Below are positions 27,038 through 36,305 of a stretch of 64,000 nucleotides of DNA, piece by piece. Location: assembly GCF_002795825.1 (NCBI RefSeq), contig NZ_CP018800.1:2168001-2232000 (forward strand). Reading direction: 5' to 3'. How positions within the stretch are numbered: position 1 is the stretch's first letter; each line of letters opens with the position of its first letter. The position numbers and the translations under genes are program-made. The DNA comes from Mariprofundus ferrinatatus. Its GTDB lineage: Bacteria; Pseudomonadota; Zetaproteobacteria; Mariprofundales; Mariprofundaceae. Below the pieces are notes generated by a model, which ran no database searches, had not been told where the DNA came from, and was given only the letters and a program-made list of their open reading frames with translations.

Positions 27038-28252
27038 TTACAGCAGTGCTTCGATGTCCAGTACAGTAGTCTTGGTAGTAGCACCAACACCACCGGTAGG
27101 AGTGGTCTTGCTGTTGTTGTAGATCAGAGCAACTACGAAGTTCTGGTAGATCTCGTACTCTGCAGCAACCTGCCACTGAGCAGTCTTAGACGCAGCGTTC
27201 TTCAGCTGGCCAATACCACCACCAACGATGATGTTGTGGGTAGGCTTAACTTCGATACGTGCAGAGTAACCCTTCATAGCAGAAGTTGAAGTGTTGTAAA
27301 CGTTTACGTTTGTTGCAGTAGATGCAGCAGCGTGAGCGTAGTCAGCATAGAAACCGATGCCGATGTCGCCGATCTCGCCCTGCAGCTGACCGTCGATGAA
27401 CCACTTCTTCATGTCAGCATTAGTGCCTACAGGAGCGCCAACCAGTGCGTTCAGAGTGTTAGCGTTACCGGTCTTGCCTGAGTTGATGCCGAAACCGATA
27501 CCAGCGCGCATGCCGGCAACTTCAGGAGTCAGGAACAGACGTGCAACAGGAGCCAGCTTCCAGCTGTTGGTTACGCCCAGAGCAGAACTGGTAGTGACCA
27601 GAGACAGGTTAGCATGAACCAGCTCGTTGCCGTAGAAGAAACCAGCACCACCGGTGCCGATGCTCAGGTTGTTGTTAGCAGACAGGCCTTTACCGCTCAG
27701 CATACCGCCGTGCTGACCGAAAGTAGAACCTACTTCGTAAGCATAAGTCTCGCCGAAGCCAGAGTTGAAGATAGAGACACCAGCTTTACCGCCAGCCATA
27801 TCTACAGAGTGGGTCAGCTTGAAGTTGCCGAAGCCGCCAGTAGCAGTTGGGCCGCCGAATGCGATCTCAACGAAAGTACCGGTATTGGTGCCAACACGGC
27901 CACCTACGATAACTACCTGGTCAGCAGTGATTGCAGCAGTCTTGGTAGTACCAGCAGCGGTGCTAACAGAAGTGAAGTTTGGACGCAGAACCAGAGTCAT
28001 GTTCACAGAAGAGGTGATTGACAGGTGATCGTCTTCAACCAGAGCCTGTTCGCCAACGTCAGTCAGAGCGCCAGCTTTAAAAGCAGCACCGAAAGCGTTA
28101 AGAGCAGGGAAGCTCAGGTGGTGGCATGCCAAGCAGGCAGCGCCGGTCTGGCGTGCAAACGCCGGAATTGCTTCAGAAGTGGTTGGAGCAACTGCAACAG
28201 CAGAAACAGCAACAACAGCGAAGGCAGCAGCAGAAAGAAGCATCTTCTTCAT
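27038..28252 (-). CDS. Cyc2-like outer-membrane monohaem cytochrome-porin fusion
   Basis: This 404-residue protein has a signal peptide (1-28, ending SEA). The conserved cytochrome entry IPAFARQTGAACLACHHLSFP follows, with one haem-binding CLACH at 40-44, then LNAFGAAFKAG. The rest (about 70-404) reads as alternating beta-strands of a porin barrel. This plan, with FARQTG before a single CXXCH and a barrel behind it, is that of Cyc2, the outer-membrane iron oxidase of neutrophilic and acidophilic iron oxidisers. It departs from common Cyc2 in having FGAAFK where FGRxFK is usual, and in ending with Leu rather than an aromatic residue. Codons are strongly biased (GCT, GGT, GTT, AAC, CTG), as in the ribosomal genes at 62.4-63.2 kb, which suggests high expression. 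AGGA precedes the ATG by 9 bases. The family assignment is probable; iron as the substrate is inferred. Confidence 0.75.
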   Translation of the reverse strand: MKKMLLSAAAFAVVAVSAVAVAPTTSEAIPAFARQTGAACLACHHLSFPALNAFGAAFKAGALTDVGEQALVEDDHLSITSSVNMTLVLRPNFTSVSTAAGTTKTAAITADQVVIVGGRVGTNTGTFVEIAFGGPTATGGFGNFKLTHSVDMAGGKAGVSIFNSGFGETYAYEVGSTFGQHGGMLSGKGLSANNNLSIGTGGAGFFYGNELVHANLSLVTTSSALGVTNSWKLAPVARLFLTPEVAGMRAGIGFGINSGKTGNANTLNALVGAPVGTNADMKKWFIDGQLQGEIGDIGIGFYADYAHAAASTATNVNVYNTSTSAMKGYSARIEVKPTHNIIVGGGIGQLKNAASKTAQWQVAAEYEIYQNFVVALIYNNSKTTPTGGVGATTKTTVLDIEALL

Positions 28253-28407
28253 GTTTAATATCCTCGTAAAAGTTATTTGACTCCGTGGAGCCAGTGCAAA
28301 TCATTACCCGCCCCTCGTTCCAAGCGCTTCAGCACTCGTCCCCACGGGTGGACGATGCGAACTTTGCGTGACCCGCATCACTGGGTCAACAAGACACATC
28401 TGGTGTG

Positions 28408-28416
28408 TGTTAAAAT
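28408..28416 (+). promoter_or_regulatory. Candidate extended -10 promoter for the sulfotransferase cluster
   Basis: TGTTAAAAT is an extended -10 element (TG, one base, TAAAAT) lying 105 bases upstream of the first sulfotransferase ATG. No good -35 is present. It sits in the 268-base divergent gap shared with the Cyc2-like gene, which also holds small imperfect hairpins near 28340-28360 and 28393-28410. Confidence 0.3.
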
Positions 28417-28520
28417 GACACATGCCGGCATTTGACCTGTAAAATCAACCCACGGAAAGCAAGGCAACGATTGCAACAGGCAGGAGTACATCGCTATGGT
28501 TCGTTGCCAAAGGAGTCTGC

Positions 28521-30218
28521 ATGACACAAAAACTCTCCAACAACAAGAAGCGCCGGCTGAATGAATTTGCCGAACAGGCATGGGCCTATGCATCCAAAGG
28601 CAAGTTTGCTGCTGCACTAAACATCTGCGACAAAGCCGACAGCCTGTTCGAGAACTTTCCGGAGATAGTCTATGTGCGCGGCATGAGCGCTGCCATGCAG
28701 GGAGATTACCCATCGGCCAGCACCTGGCTTGAACAGGCCAGCAAGGCCATGCCGAAAAACCTCAGCCTGATGGTTAATCTCGCGAATGCGCTTCTTTTCT
28801 CCAACAGAGAAGAGGAGGCAGTTCCGCTGTATGCCCATATTCTTGAGAACGACCCGCAGCTGTTTGAGAAAGCCAATGGCTATGGCGCCTATGCCATAGC
28901 ACTCTCGGAGCTCGGGGAGTACAACCGGGCGATGCAGTTCTTCGATGAGGCCATCAAACGAATCCAGTCGGGGGATCTGGAGTTGATCAAAAAGGCTGCC
29001 CATATTTGCCATGTACGCCGCAATAGCGACAAGGCCATCTCACTGCTTGAAAAGGCAAGGTCGTCACATCCTGAAAATTACTCGATACCGTTTCAGATGG
29101 CCCTGTTGCTTATGCAATGGAACAGACATGACGAGGCCCGCGCGCTATTGCGCGAGACATTGCGGATCCACCCGGGCCATATAGGGGCCCTGTCGTTACT
29201 GGTGGCGAGCGGGGAGTACGAGGAGCGCCAGGCAGATATTACCCGTCTGCAAACAATCTACGAGCAGGCAGAACCTGACAGTAATGACCGCCTCATCGGA
29301 GCCTATGCCCTTGGAGATGAAGCTGACAGGAGTGGAGAGTACAGCGCAGCATTCAACTACTGGAGTGAAGGTAACCGGATGCGCCGGGCTCAGGTCGCCT
29401 ATCATGATGCCGAGCAGGAGAGGCTGTTCAAGGCTGCCATCGCCCCATTTTCAGCTGAGCGGTTCACGCATGCAGCATGCAAAGGTGCCAGCGATGCCGC
29501 TCCGATATTTATTGTTGGCATGCCCCGTTGCGGCTCCTCGCTTCTGGAGCGGGCACTCTCCCTTCATCCTGACCTGACGGATGCCGGCGAGATAGGTGCC
29601 CTGCAGCAATCCATCGCCGGACGCATGCGCAAACCATCAACCGGCCTCATCATGGAGAGACTGGAAAGCCTGGATGACGCCGGATTTCTCGAAGTCGGCA
29701 CAGAGTATGCCCGGCGTCTCGCTGAAGAGCACAATATTGACGGGCGTGCAATCGACAAGTCATTGGGCAATTTTGGCCTTATTGGCGCAATCACCAAGGC
29801 ACTTCCGAATGCGCGTATTATTCACCTTGCCAGAGATCCGATGGCCTCCTGCCTCTCCATGTTTCAGGCCCACTTCACCGCAGGCGTCAACTACTCCTTT
29901 GATCTTGATGAACTGGGGCGTCACTACAACCGCTACCTGAAAGCCATGCAGCACTGGCGCGACGTGCTTCCATCGGGGGTCATGCTGGAAGTTCACTATG
30001 AAGAGCTTGTCAGCAACACCGAATCTGAGTTGCATCGTGTTCTTGAATTCTGCAATGTCGAGTGGAATGACGCCTGCCTGCAGACACACAAGGCGGGCGG
30101 CTCAGTCAGTACTGCAAGTGTTTTCCAGGTGCGCAAGCCGATCCATCAGAAGTCGATCGCCCGCTGGAAGCATTATGAAGCGCAACTGGCCCCGCTCAAA
30201 AAACACCTTACACAGTGA
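28521..30218 (+). CDS. TPR-repeat sulfotransferase, paralogue 1 of 3
   Basis: The protein has 565 residues, with AGGAG 7 bases before the ATG. It begins with the shared signature KLSNNKKRRLNEFAEQA. Tetratricopeptide-like helices fill about residues 15-300 (for example ALNICDKADSLFENFPEIVYVRG). A sulfotransferase domain occupies about 328-560. Its PAPS 5'-phosphosulfate loop is IFIVGMPRCGSSLLERAL, and the 3'-phosphate-binding strand is around RIIHLARDPMASCLSMF. The C-terminus QVRKPIHQKSIARWKHYE is almost invariant among the three copies. No signal peptide or TM is seen, so it acts in the cytoplasm. The acceptor (sugar, lipid or protein Tyr) is unknown. Confidence 0.85.
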   Translation: MTQKLSNNKKRRLNEFAEQAWAYASKGKFAAALNICDKADSLFENFPEIVYVRGMSAAMQGDYPSASTWLEQASKAMPKNLSLMVNLANALLFSNREEEAVPLYAHILENDPQLFEKANGYGAYAIALSELGEYNRAMQFFDEAIKRIQSGDLELIKKAAHICHVRRNSDKAISLLEKARSSHPENYSIPFQMALLLMQWNRHDEARALLRETLRIHPGHIGALSLLVASGEYEERQADITRLQTIYEQAEPDSNDRLIGAYALGDEADRSGEYSAAFNYWSEGNRMRRAQVAYHDAEQERLFKAAIAPFSAERFTHAACKGASDAAPIFIVGMPRCGSSLLERALSLHPDLTDAGEIGALQQSIAGRMRKPSTGLIMERLESLDDAGFLEVGTEYARRLAEEHNIDGRAIDKSLGNFGLIGAITKALPNARIIHLARDPMASCLSMFQAHFTAGVNYSFDLDELGRHYNRYLKAMQHWRDVLPSGVMLEVHYEELVSNTESELHRVLEFCNVEWNDACLQTHKAGGSVSTASVFQVRKPIHQKSIARWKHYEAQLAPLKKHLTQ

Positions 30219-30326
30219 TCGCCCTATGCTGTTACCCCCTGCAATGGGCATGCCGCTCCTCATCAGCACGTCATCGCAACATGCGAGAACGAATCATCAT
30301 GGCCCGGAATTGAGAGGAAGCAGCAC

Positions 30327-32027
30327 ATGAAGGCGGCAAAACTTTCCAACAACAAAAGGCGCCAACTCGTCTCGCTTGCCGATCAAGCGAAGTCCCGACT
30401 TCAGGGAAAGCACTACGCCGCAGCAGATCAACTTTGCAATCAGGCAGACAAGATATACAAAGACCATCCTGAAATCATGAATGTTCGTGGTTTGATCTCT
30501 CTGCTGAAGGGAGACAACACTTCCGCCCTGAAGTGGCTTTCCAGTGCCGCTGAAGCCGCACCGAAGCAAATCGAGATTCAGGCCAATTACGCCGGATGCC
30601 TGATTCTTTGCGGCCAGGAAGAGCAGGCTCTGGAGATTTACCCAAAAGTCGTACAGGAACTGCCGCGTCAGGGTGAAGTCCATCTCGGCTATGCTACCGC
30701 ACTGGCTGCAGCAGGTGAGTATCGTCTGGCCATCAAGGTTCTCGAACATGGCTTGAGCATCAACCCCAAGCATCTCCGCATGTACAAGAAACTTGCTGAC
30801 ATCTACAACGATCTAGGTGAAACCGAAAACTCCATAGATCTCATGGAAAAAGCCCGGCAGCTGTCACCTGATAATATTGACATTCTATTTGATACGGCCA
30901 TTTACCTGATTGGCCAGGGCAACATTGAGTCGGGTCGGAATTTTCTGAAACAGGTAATAGAGCGCAACCCTCAGCATATCAATGCACTCTCCCTGCTGGC
31001 AAACAGCAGCAAAGAGGGAAATGACGCCACCCTGGCATTAATCAGACAGGTCTATGACCAGAGTGAGGCCGGCAGCCAGCTTCATGTTACAGCAGCTTAT
31101 ACCCTTGGCAACGCAGCTGAATCACATGGGGATTACGAGCAGGCTTTTGGGCTCTGGCAGGAGGCCAACGCGCAGCGTCGCAAAACCTTCACATATGAGG
31201 CCAGCAGCGTTAAGTCGATGCATGACGCTATCATTGCCGCATTCCCCGCCTCACGCTTTACCCCCACCCCCGATGCCGGCATCTCAACATCCGGGACGTC
31301 ACCCGTTTTTATCGTTGGCACTCCTCGTAGCGGCTCCACCCTGCTGGAGCGGGCGCTTATCCATCATCACGACCTGAGCAGTATCGGAGAGATCGATGTG
31401 ATCGAACAGGCCATTGTCGGCCGCAAGCGCAAGGTGCGCGATCAGCAGCCTCTGGAGATGATGCTCTCATCTGACAACACCCTCCTCCGCGAAGTGGGCT
31501 TCGAGATCCAGCGGCGACTGCAAGAGGAGCACCGCATTGCAGGCAGGGCGGTTTGCAAAGCACTGAACTATTATATGTATGCCGGACTGATCGCAGTGGC
31601 CATGCCAGGCGCGCGCATTATCCATATAAAGCGAAACCCCTTGGCGGCATGCCTCTCCATGTTCAAGGAGGATTTTGGCAGCTCCCAGCCATACAGCTAC
31701 GATCTCGAGGAGATGGGCCAGCGCTATCAATGGTATGACGCTATGATTCAGCACTGGCGCCAGGCACTTCCGGAACATGTTATGCTGGAGACAAGTTACG
31801 AGAGTCTTGTGAGCGATCCCGAGCCTGAGCTGCGACGCATTCTTGCCTTCTGCAACCTCGAGTGGGATCCCGCCTGCCTTGCCACCCACGAAGCAAAGGG
31901 TACAGTAGCCACAGCCAGTCTCATTCAGGTGCGCCAGCCCATTCACAAGAAATCGATTGCCCGCTGGAAACACTACGAAGAACAGCTCGCTCCTCTCATG
32001 AAATTCGTAAAGGACCAGGTAACATGA
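30327..32027 (+). CDS. TPR-repeat sulfotransferase, paralogue 2 of 3
   Basis: This 566-residue protein has the same architecture as its neighbours: AKLSNNKRRQLVSLADQA start, TPR region to about residue 300, then VFIVGTPRSGSTLLERAL as the PAPS loop near 326, and RIIHIKRNPLAACLSMF. The C-terminus is QVRQPIHKKSIARWKHYEE. It is the most divergent of the three in the linker following the PAPS loop (HHHDLSSIGEIDVIEQ instead of DAGEI). It lies 108 bases after the first copy and overlaps the third by 4 bases. The substrate is unknown. Confidence 0.85.
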   Translation: MKAAKLSNNKRRQLVSLADQAKSRLQGKHYAAADQLCNQADKIYKDHPEIMNVRGLISLLKGDNTSALKWLSSAAEAAPKQIEIQANYAGCLILCGQEEQALEIYPKVVQELPRQGEVHLGYATALAAAGEYRLAIKVLEHGLSINPKHLRMYKKLADIYNDLGETENSIDLMEKARQLSPDNIDILFDTAIYLIGQGNIESGRNFLKQVIERNPQHINALSLLANSSKEGNDATLALIRQVYDQSEAGSQLHVTAAYTLGNAAESHGDYEQAFGLWQEANAQRRKTFTYEASSVKSMHDAIIAAFPASRFTPTPDAGISTSGTSPVFIVGTPRSGSTLLERALIHHHDLSSIGEIDVIEQAIVGRKRKVRDQQPLEMMLSSDNTLLREVGFEIQRRLQEEHRIAGRAVCKALNYYMYAGLIAVAMPGARIIHIKRNPLAACLSMFKEDFGSSQPYSYDLEEMGQRYQWYDAMIQHWRQALPEHVMLETSYESLVSDPEPELRRILAFCNLEWDPACLATHEAKGTVATASLIQVRQPIHKKSIARWKHYEEQLAPLMKFVKDQVT

Positions 32028-33745
32028 AAACGAAGGCTTCATCCAGAAAGATTTCCAACAATAAGAGGCGCCAACTGAACCAGATCGCCCAACAGGCGCT
32101 GCTGCATATTAACGACGGAAAAATCCTGGCTGCAGCAACCCTGTGCGACAAGGCTGACGATATTTTTAAAAACTTTCCTGAGATCATGTATGCGCGTGGC
32201 ATGATTGCCGCTTTTCAGGAGGATTACCCCACTTCATGCAAATGGCTGGAACCGGCTTGCGCCGCCATGCCAAAACGCTTCGATTGCCTGGCCAATCTTG
32301 CCAGCAGCATGTCTCTATGTGACAGAAAGGAAGAGACCGCTGCGATTTTCCCCCGGATCATGGAGAAGGCACCGGATCTATTCGAGAGAATGAACGGCCA
32401 TGCTGTTTTTGGTGACCTGCTTATCGACCTTGGAGAATACCAGCAGGCCATGAAACTCTTAGGGCAGGCGGTTGCCAGAACCAACTCGAAAGATGCAGAT
32501 ACAGCTATCAAAGCCTCTGGGCTGTATAATGAATTCGGGAAGCCCGATGTTGCAGTTTCACTGCTTGAGAAGGCGCAAACGACAGCGCCGACTGATCCAA
32601 GAATCCCTTACGAGATTGCAACCATCCTCATCAAGCAAAACCGGAACGAAGAGGCCAGGGCCTTGCTGAAGAAGGCTTTGGCCATAAAGCCAGGCTTTAT
32701 TGATGCTTTGTTCCTTCTCATAAAAACCGGGCCATATCAGGGAATGGAGGATGACCTGGCCAAAATGCGCGAGATCTATCGGCAAGCTCCCCCGGAAAGC
32801 AGCCATCGCATTTTACCCGCCTTTGCACTTGGTGATGCTGAAGACAAGGAAGGTCACTATCCTGAAGCCTTTGACTACTGGAGTGAAGGCAACCGAATTC
32901 ACAGGAACCATACAGGATACAACGAGCAGGATCAGGAGAGCATCCACCAGGCTGCTATCGAGGCATTCCCCGCGCCCCGCTTTTTGCATGAGACTTCCGA
33001 GAACTGCAGCAGCGCATCTCCCATCTTCATTGTTGGCATGCCACGCTGTGGATCCACACTGCTTGAACGGGCCCTCTCCCGCCATCCTATGCTTACCGAT
33101 GCCGGCGAAATCGATGCCCTGGGTCAATCCATCGCCGGTCGCATGCGCTTGAGAAGCAATCAACTGGTCATCGAAAACCTGAAGACATTGGATGACGAAG
33201 CCCTGCTTGGAGTAGGCAGAGAATACATCCGCCGAATCAGGAACGAATATCAAGTCGAAGGAACGGCCGTAGACAAATCTCTGGGCAACTATCTCTTTAT
33301 CGGAGCAATTGCCAAAGCTCTCCCCAATGCACACATCATCCATATACAACGTGAGCCCATGGCCTCCTGTCTCTCCATGTTTCAGGCGAACTTTGACAAT
33401 GTACACTACTCCTTCAACCTCGATGAGTTGGGGCGTCAATATGCCCGCTATCAGAAGCTCATGCAGCACTGGAGAAACGTGCTGCCGCAAGGAGTAATGT
33501 TTGAGACCAGCTACGAAAACCTGGTCAGCAATACCGAGGCAGAATTGCGGCGCATACTGGAATACTGTGGCCTCGAATGGCATCCTGATTGCCTGGCCAC
33601 GCATAAAGCCACAGGATCAGTGAATACTGCAAGTCTGTTCCAGGTTCGACAGCCCATTCACCAGAAATCCGTCGCTCGCTGGAAGCACTACGAAGAGCAG
33701 CTTGCCCCACTCAGGAAATACATCAAAGCGTCGTCGAATTCGTAA
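32024..33745 (+). CDS. TPR-repeat sulfotransferase, paralogue 3 of 3
   Basis: The protein has 573 residues from the ATG overlapping the previous stop (ATGA); a long open extension to 31862 lies inside paralogue 2 and is rejected. It begins RKISNNKRRQLNQIAQQA. TPR helices precede the sulfotransferase domain with IFIVGMPRCGSTLLERAL near 332 and HIIHIQREPMASCLSMF. The C-terminus is QVRQPIHQKSVARWKHYEE. It is closer to copy 1 than to copy 2 in the sulfotransferase half (shared DAGEI, AGRMR and DKSLGN). No clear terminator follows. Confidence 0.85.
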   Translation: MKTKASSRKISNNKRRQLNQIAQQALLHINDGKILAAATLCDKADDIFKNFPEIMYARGMIAAFQEDYPTSCKWLEPACAAMPKRFDCLANLASSMSLCDRKEETAAIFPRIMEKAPDLFERMNGHAVFGDLLIDLGEYQQAMKLLGQAVARTNSKDADTAIKASGLYNEFGKPDVAVSLLEKAQTTAPTDPRIPYEIATILIKQNRNEEARALLKKALAIKPGFIDALFLLIKTGPYQGMEDDLAKMREIYRQAPPESSHRILPAFALGDAEDKEGHYPEAFDYWSEGNRIHRNHTGYNEQDQESIHQAAIEAFPAPRFLHETSENCSSASPIFIVGMPRCGSTLLERALSRHPMLTDAGEIDALGQSIAGRMRLRSNQLVIENLKTLDDEALLGVGREYIRRIRNEYQVEGTAVDKSLGNYLFIGAIAKALPNAHIIHIQREPMASCLSMFQANFDNVHYSFNLDELGRQYARYQKLMQHWRNVLPQGVMFETSYENLVSNTEAELRRILEYCGLEWHPDCLATHKATGSVNTASLFQVRQPIHQKSVARWKHYEEQLAPLRKYIKASSNS

Positions 33746-33818
33746 TCAGACATTCGGCCATGCTTCCACACCCACAAATCCAATCGCCTCTATATAAATA
33801 ATAGGTTAATCTGCAACC

Positions 33819-35162
33819 ATGACATCGCGCCTTACCATATCCGACCTTGCCAACTGGTTTGCCGATGGCAACAAACCTCGCGATCAGTGGCGTATCGGCA
33901 CTGAGCACGAGAAGGTCGGCTTCTGCATGGATACGCTTAAGCCCATCCCCTACGAGGGTGAACGCAGCATCAACAGCCTGCTGAAGCTGCTTTCAGAACA
34001 GAACTGGCAGCCAGTTGAAGAGAGCGGGAACATCATCGCCCTGAAAAAAGGACTGGCTTCGATCACGCTTGAGCCGGGTGGGCAGCTTGAACTCTCTGGA
34101 GCTCCCCTCGCCACGATTCATCAGACCTGTGAGGAGACCACCGGTTATCACAGGATTCTGAAGGCGATCACCGACGAACTGCGCATCGGCTTTCTCGCCG
34201 TCGGCTTCCAGCCGAAATGGCAGCAGGCCGATATCCCGTGGATGCCCAAGGCCCGCTACAGGGTGATGCGCAACTACATGCCGAAGGTGGGTAGTGGCGG
34301 ACTCGACATGATGCTGCGCACCGCCACGGTGCAGGCCAACCTCGATTTCGGATCGGAGGCGGACATGGCGCGCAAGATGCGCATCTCCCTCTGCCTGCAG
34401 CCACTGGTTACCGCCCTCTATGCAGCAAGCCCTTTTGAAGGCGGCAAACCATCCGGGTTCCTCTCGCGCCGTGCCGCATGCTGGCTCGACACCGACCCGA
34501 ATCGTACCGGCATCCCCGCCTGCGCCTTTGAAGAGGACTTTGGGTTTGCCGCATATACGGAGTGGGCACTGGATGCACCGATGTACTTCGTGATCCGGAA
34601 TCGTACATATATAGATTGTGCCGGCGCCAGTTTCCGCGACTTTCTGAACGGCAACCTTTCCCAGCTGCCCGGCGAATATCCGACCATGGCGGACTGGGAA
34701 CTGCATATCTCCACCCTCTTTCCCGATGTGCGCCTTAAACAGTACATGGAGATGCGCGGTGCCGATGCCGGGCCATGGCCGTGGATCTGTTCACTGCCGG
34801 CACTCTGGAAGGGCCTGCTCTACGATGAACAGTCGCAAACAGAAGCGTGGGAGATGATCGCCGACTGGAGCCATGGCGAGGTGGTAAAGCTGCGGAGCGA
34901 GGTTCCGAAAACCGCGCTGGCCACCCCGTTCCGGGAGACAACCGCATTGCAGCTGTGCCAACAGATGCTGGAGATCAGCCGGGGCGGCCTTGAACGGCTA
35001 AATGCCCTGAACAGCTCAGGGGAAAACGAAACTATATTCCTGAAGCCGCTGGAAACTGCCATTGCGGCAGGACAGACACAGGCTGAATTCTGGCTCAACC
35101 TGTACAACGGCGCATGGAACAGAAATATCGACCGTGTCTTCTTTGAGGCGATGCACAACTAA
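33819..35162 (+). CDS. gshA: Glutamate-cysteine ligase (plant/alphaproteobacterial type)
   Basis: This 447-residue protein has the GCS2 family layout: FRIGTEHEKVGF-like start (WRIGTEHEKVGFCMD), EPGGQLELSGAPL, MPKARYRVMRNYMP and the ATVQANLDFGSEADMARKMR block. It makes gamma-glutamylcysteine, the first step to glutathione. This fits the glyoxalase I gene at the window end, which needs glutathione. It differs from the E. coli-type GshA family. No gshB is nearby. Confidence 0.93.
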   Translation: MTSRLTISDLANWFADGNKPRDQWRIGTEHEKVGFCMDTLKPIPYEGERSINSLLKLLSEQNWQPVEESGNIIALKKGLASITLEPGGQLELSGAPLATIHQTCEETTGYHRILKAITDELRIGFLAVGFQPKWQQADIPWMPKARYRVMRNYMPKVGSGGLDMMLRTATVQANLDFGSEADMARKMRISLCLQPLVTALYAASPFEGGKPSGFLSRRAACWLDTDPNRTGIPACAFEEDFGFAAYTEWALDAPMYFVIRNRTYIDCAGASFRDFLNGNLSQLPGEYPTMADWELHISTLFPDVRLKQYMEMRGADAGPWPWICSLPALWKGLLYDEQSQTEAWEMIADWSHGEVVKLRSEVPKTALATPFRETTALQLCQQMLEISRGGLERLNALNSSGENETIFLKPLETAIAAGQTQAEFWLNLYNGAWNRNIDRVFFEAMHN

Positions 35163-35201
35163 ACAAACAATTAAGAAACCAGTATTATAAGAGTGACTGA
35201 A

Positions 35202-35930
35202 ATGGATTTAATCACCGAACAGACAGAAGCAACCTCCTGGCCGGCTCATGCTGCCGCTGTGGGAACCCATGACACCGTAATGCGTGTGATCAGGAAGCAC
35301 CTCCCCTCATTAACAAACAGGCGGACATGTGACTTGCCATGTGGAGCAGGCCTCTTCTCAAAACGGTTGCATGAAGAGGGCGCTGAAGTCTTCGCCTTTG
35401 ATATAGAAGATGTCCGCCCATATTATGGCCCTTCCACTTCCCGTGCCCTCGCCAATGCCAACGATTTCCTGCCCATTGCCAACAACACATTCGATCTCAT
35501 GGTAAGCATCGAAGGTATCGAGCACGTAGAAAACGGCTCCCAGCTTCTTCGCGAGATGGCACGGTGCACTAAAGATGATGGTATCATGGTTATCAGCACA
35601 CCGAATACGGACAGTTTTCGCTCACGAATTGTCACAATATGGAAAGGCTACCCGAAATATTTCAACCCAATGGACATGGAGAGCAAAGCATCAGGGCATC
35701 TGCAGCCGGTAGATATGGTCTTTATGCATGGGGCGGCTAAAAAGGCCGGCCTGGAAATCATCGACATACAAACTGTGCAGCAGAACAGGGACAGAGGTGT
35801 TGCCCTCTGGCTTCAAGAGCTGGTGCGCCCATGGTTCACCCGATCACTGCCGGAAAAGATGCGCGGCAAAGTCCCATTTTACGGGGATGTTATTATCTAC
35901 GTTCTTAGGAAACAGCCTGTTAACTCCTGA
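35202..35930 (+). CDS. Class I SAM-dependent methyltransferase
   Basis: The protein has 242 residues from ATG 35202; a GTG three codons upstream (35193) is an alternative. Motif I is CDLPCGAGLFSKRLHEEG, with the acidic residue at the end of strand 2 (AFDIEDV). Strand 4 has MVSIEGIEHVENGSQLLREM. This is the layout of UbiE/Coq3-like small-molecule methyltransferases (Methyltransf_11). The acceptor cannot be told. It follows gshA by 39 bases on the same strand and might share its transcript. Confidence 0.8.
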   Translation: MDLITEQTEATSWPAHAAAVGTHDTVMRVIRKHLPSLTNRRTCDLPCGAGLFSKRLHEEGAEVFAFDIEDVRPYYGPSTSRALANANDFLPIANNTFDLMVSIEGIEHVENGSQLLREMARCTKDDGIMVISTPNTDSFRSRIVTIWKGYPKYFNPMDMESKASGHLQPVDMVFMHGAAKKAGLEIIDIQTVQQNRDRGVALWLQELVRPWFTRSLPEKMRGKVPFYGDVIIYVLRKQPVNS

Positions 35931-35932
35931 AC

Positions 35933-36289
35933 TCAGGCGGTCAGTTCGATGGTGTTGCCGTCCGGATCGCGGCAGAAGAGCGCCTGCCTGCCCGACCTGC
36001 TTAATGTGTATGTGACTCCCGCCGCACTAAGCCGGCCTTCGATCTCAGTGAAATTATCGACCTGCATCGCAAGATGGTTGTCGCGACCACCATGTTCAGA
36101 CTTGTCACATCCGGCATAGGGATTATCCAGCAGCATCAGGTGAATCTGCTGCCCGCCATCCAGACCATACCACAGCCCGTCGAACCCGAGATCGGGGCGC
36201 TCTATCCGCTTCAGCCCCAGAATGCCCTCGTAAAAGCTTGCCGACCGCTCAAGCTCAGCAACAATCAACCCTGCATGCATAATTTTCAT
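35933..36289 (-). CDS. VOC-superfamily (glyoxalase/dioxygenase fold) protein
   Basis: The protein has 118 residues from ATG 36289, where the fold begins (MKIMHAGLIVAELERSASFYEG). It contains FCRDPDGNTIELTA at the C-terminus and HLAMQVDNFTEIEGRLSAAG in the middle, typical of vicinal-oxygen-chelate proteins with metal ligands His and Glu. The specific activity is unknown. It is 16 bases downstream of the ROK kinase gene on the minus strand and convergent with the methyltransferase, with 2 bases between the stops. Confidence 0.82.
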   Translation of the reverse strand: MKIMHAGLIVAELERSASFYEGILGLKRIERPDLGFDGLWYGLDGGQQIHLMLLDNPYAGCDKSEHGGRDNHLAMQVDNFTEIEGRLSAAGVTYTLSRSGRQALFCRDPDGNTIELTA

Positions 36290-36305
36290 GGATTCATGCC
36301 CGGCA

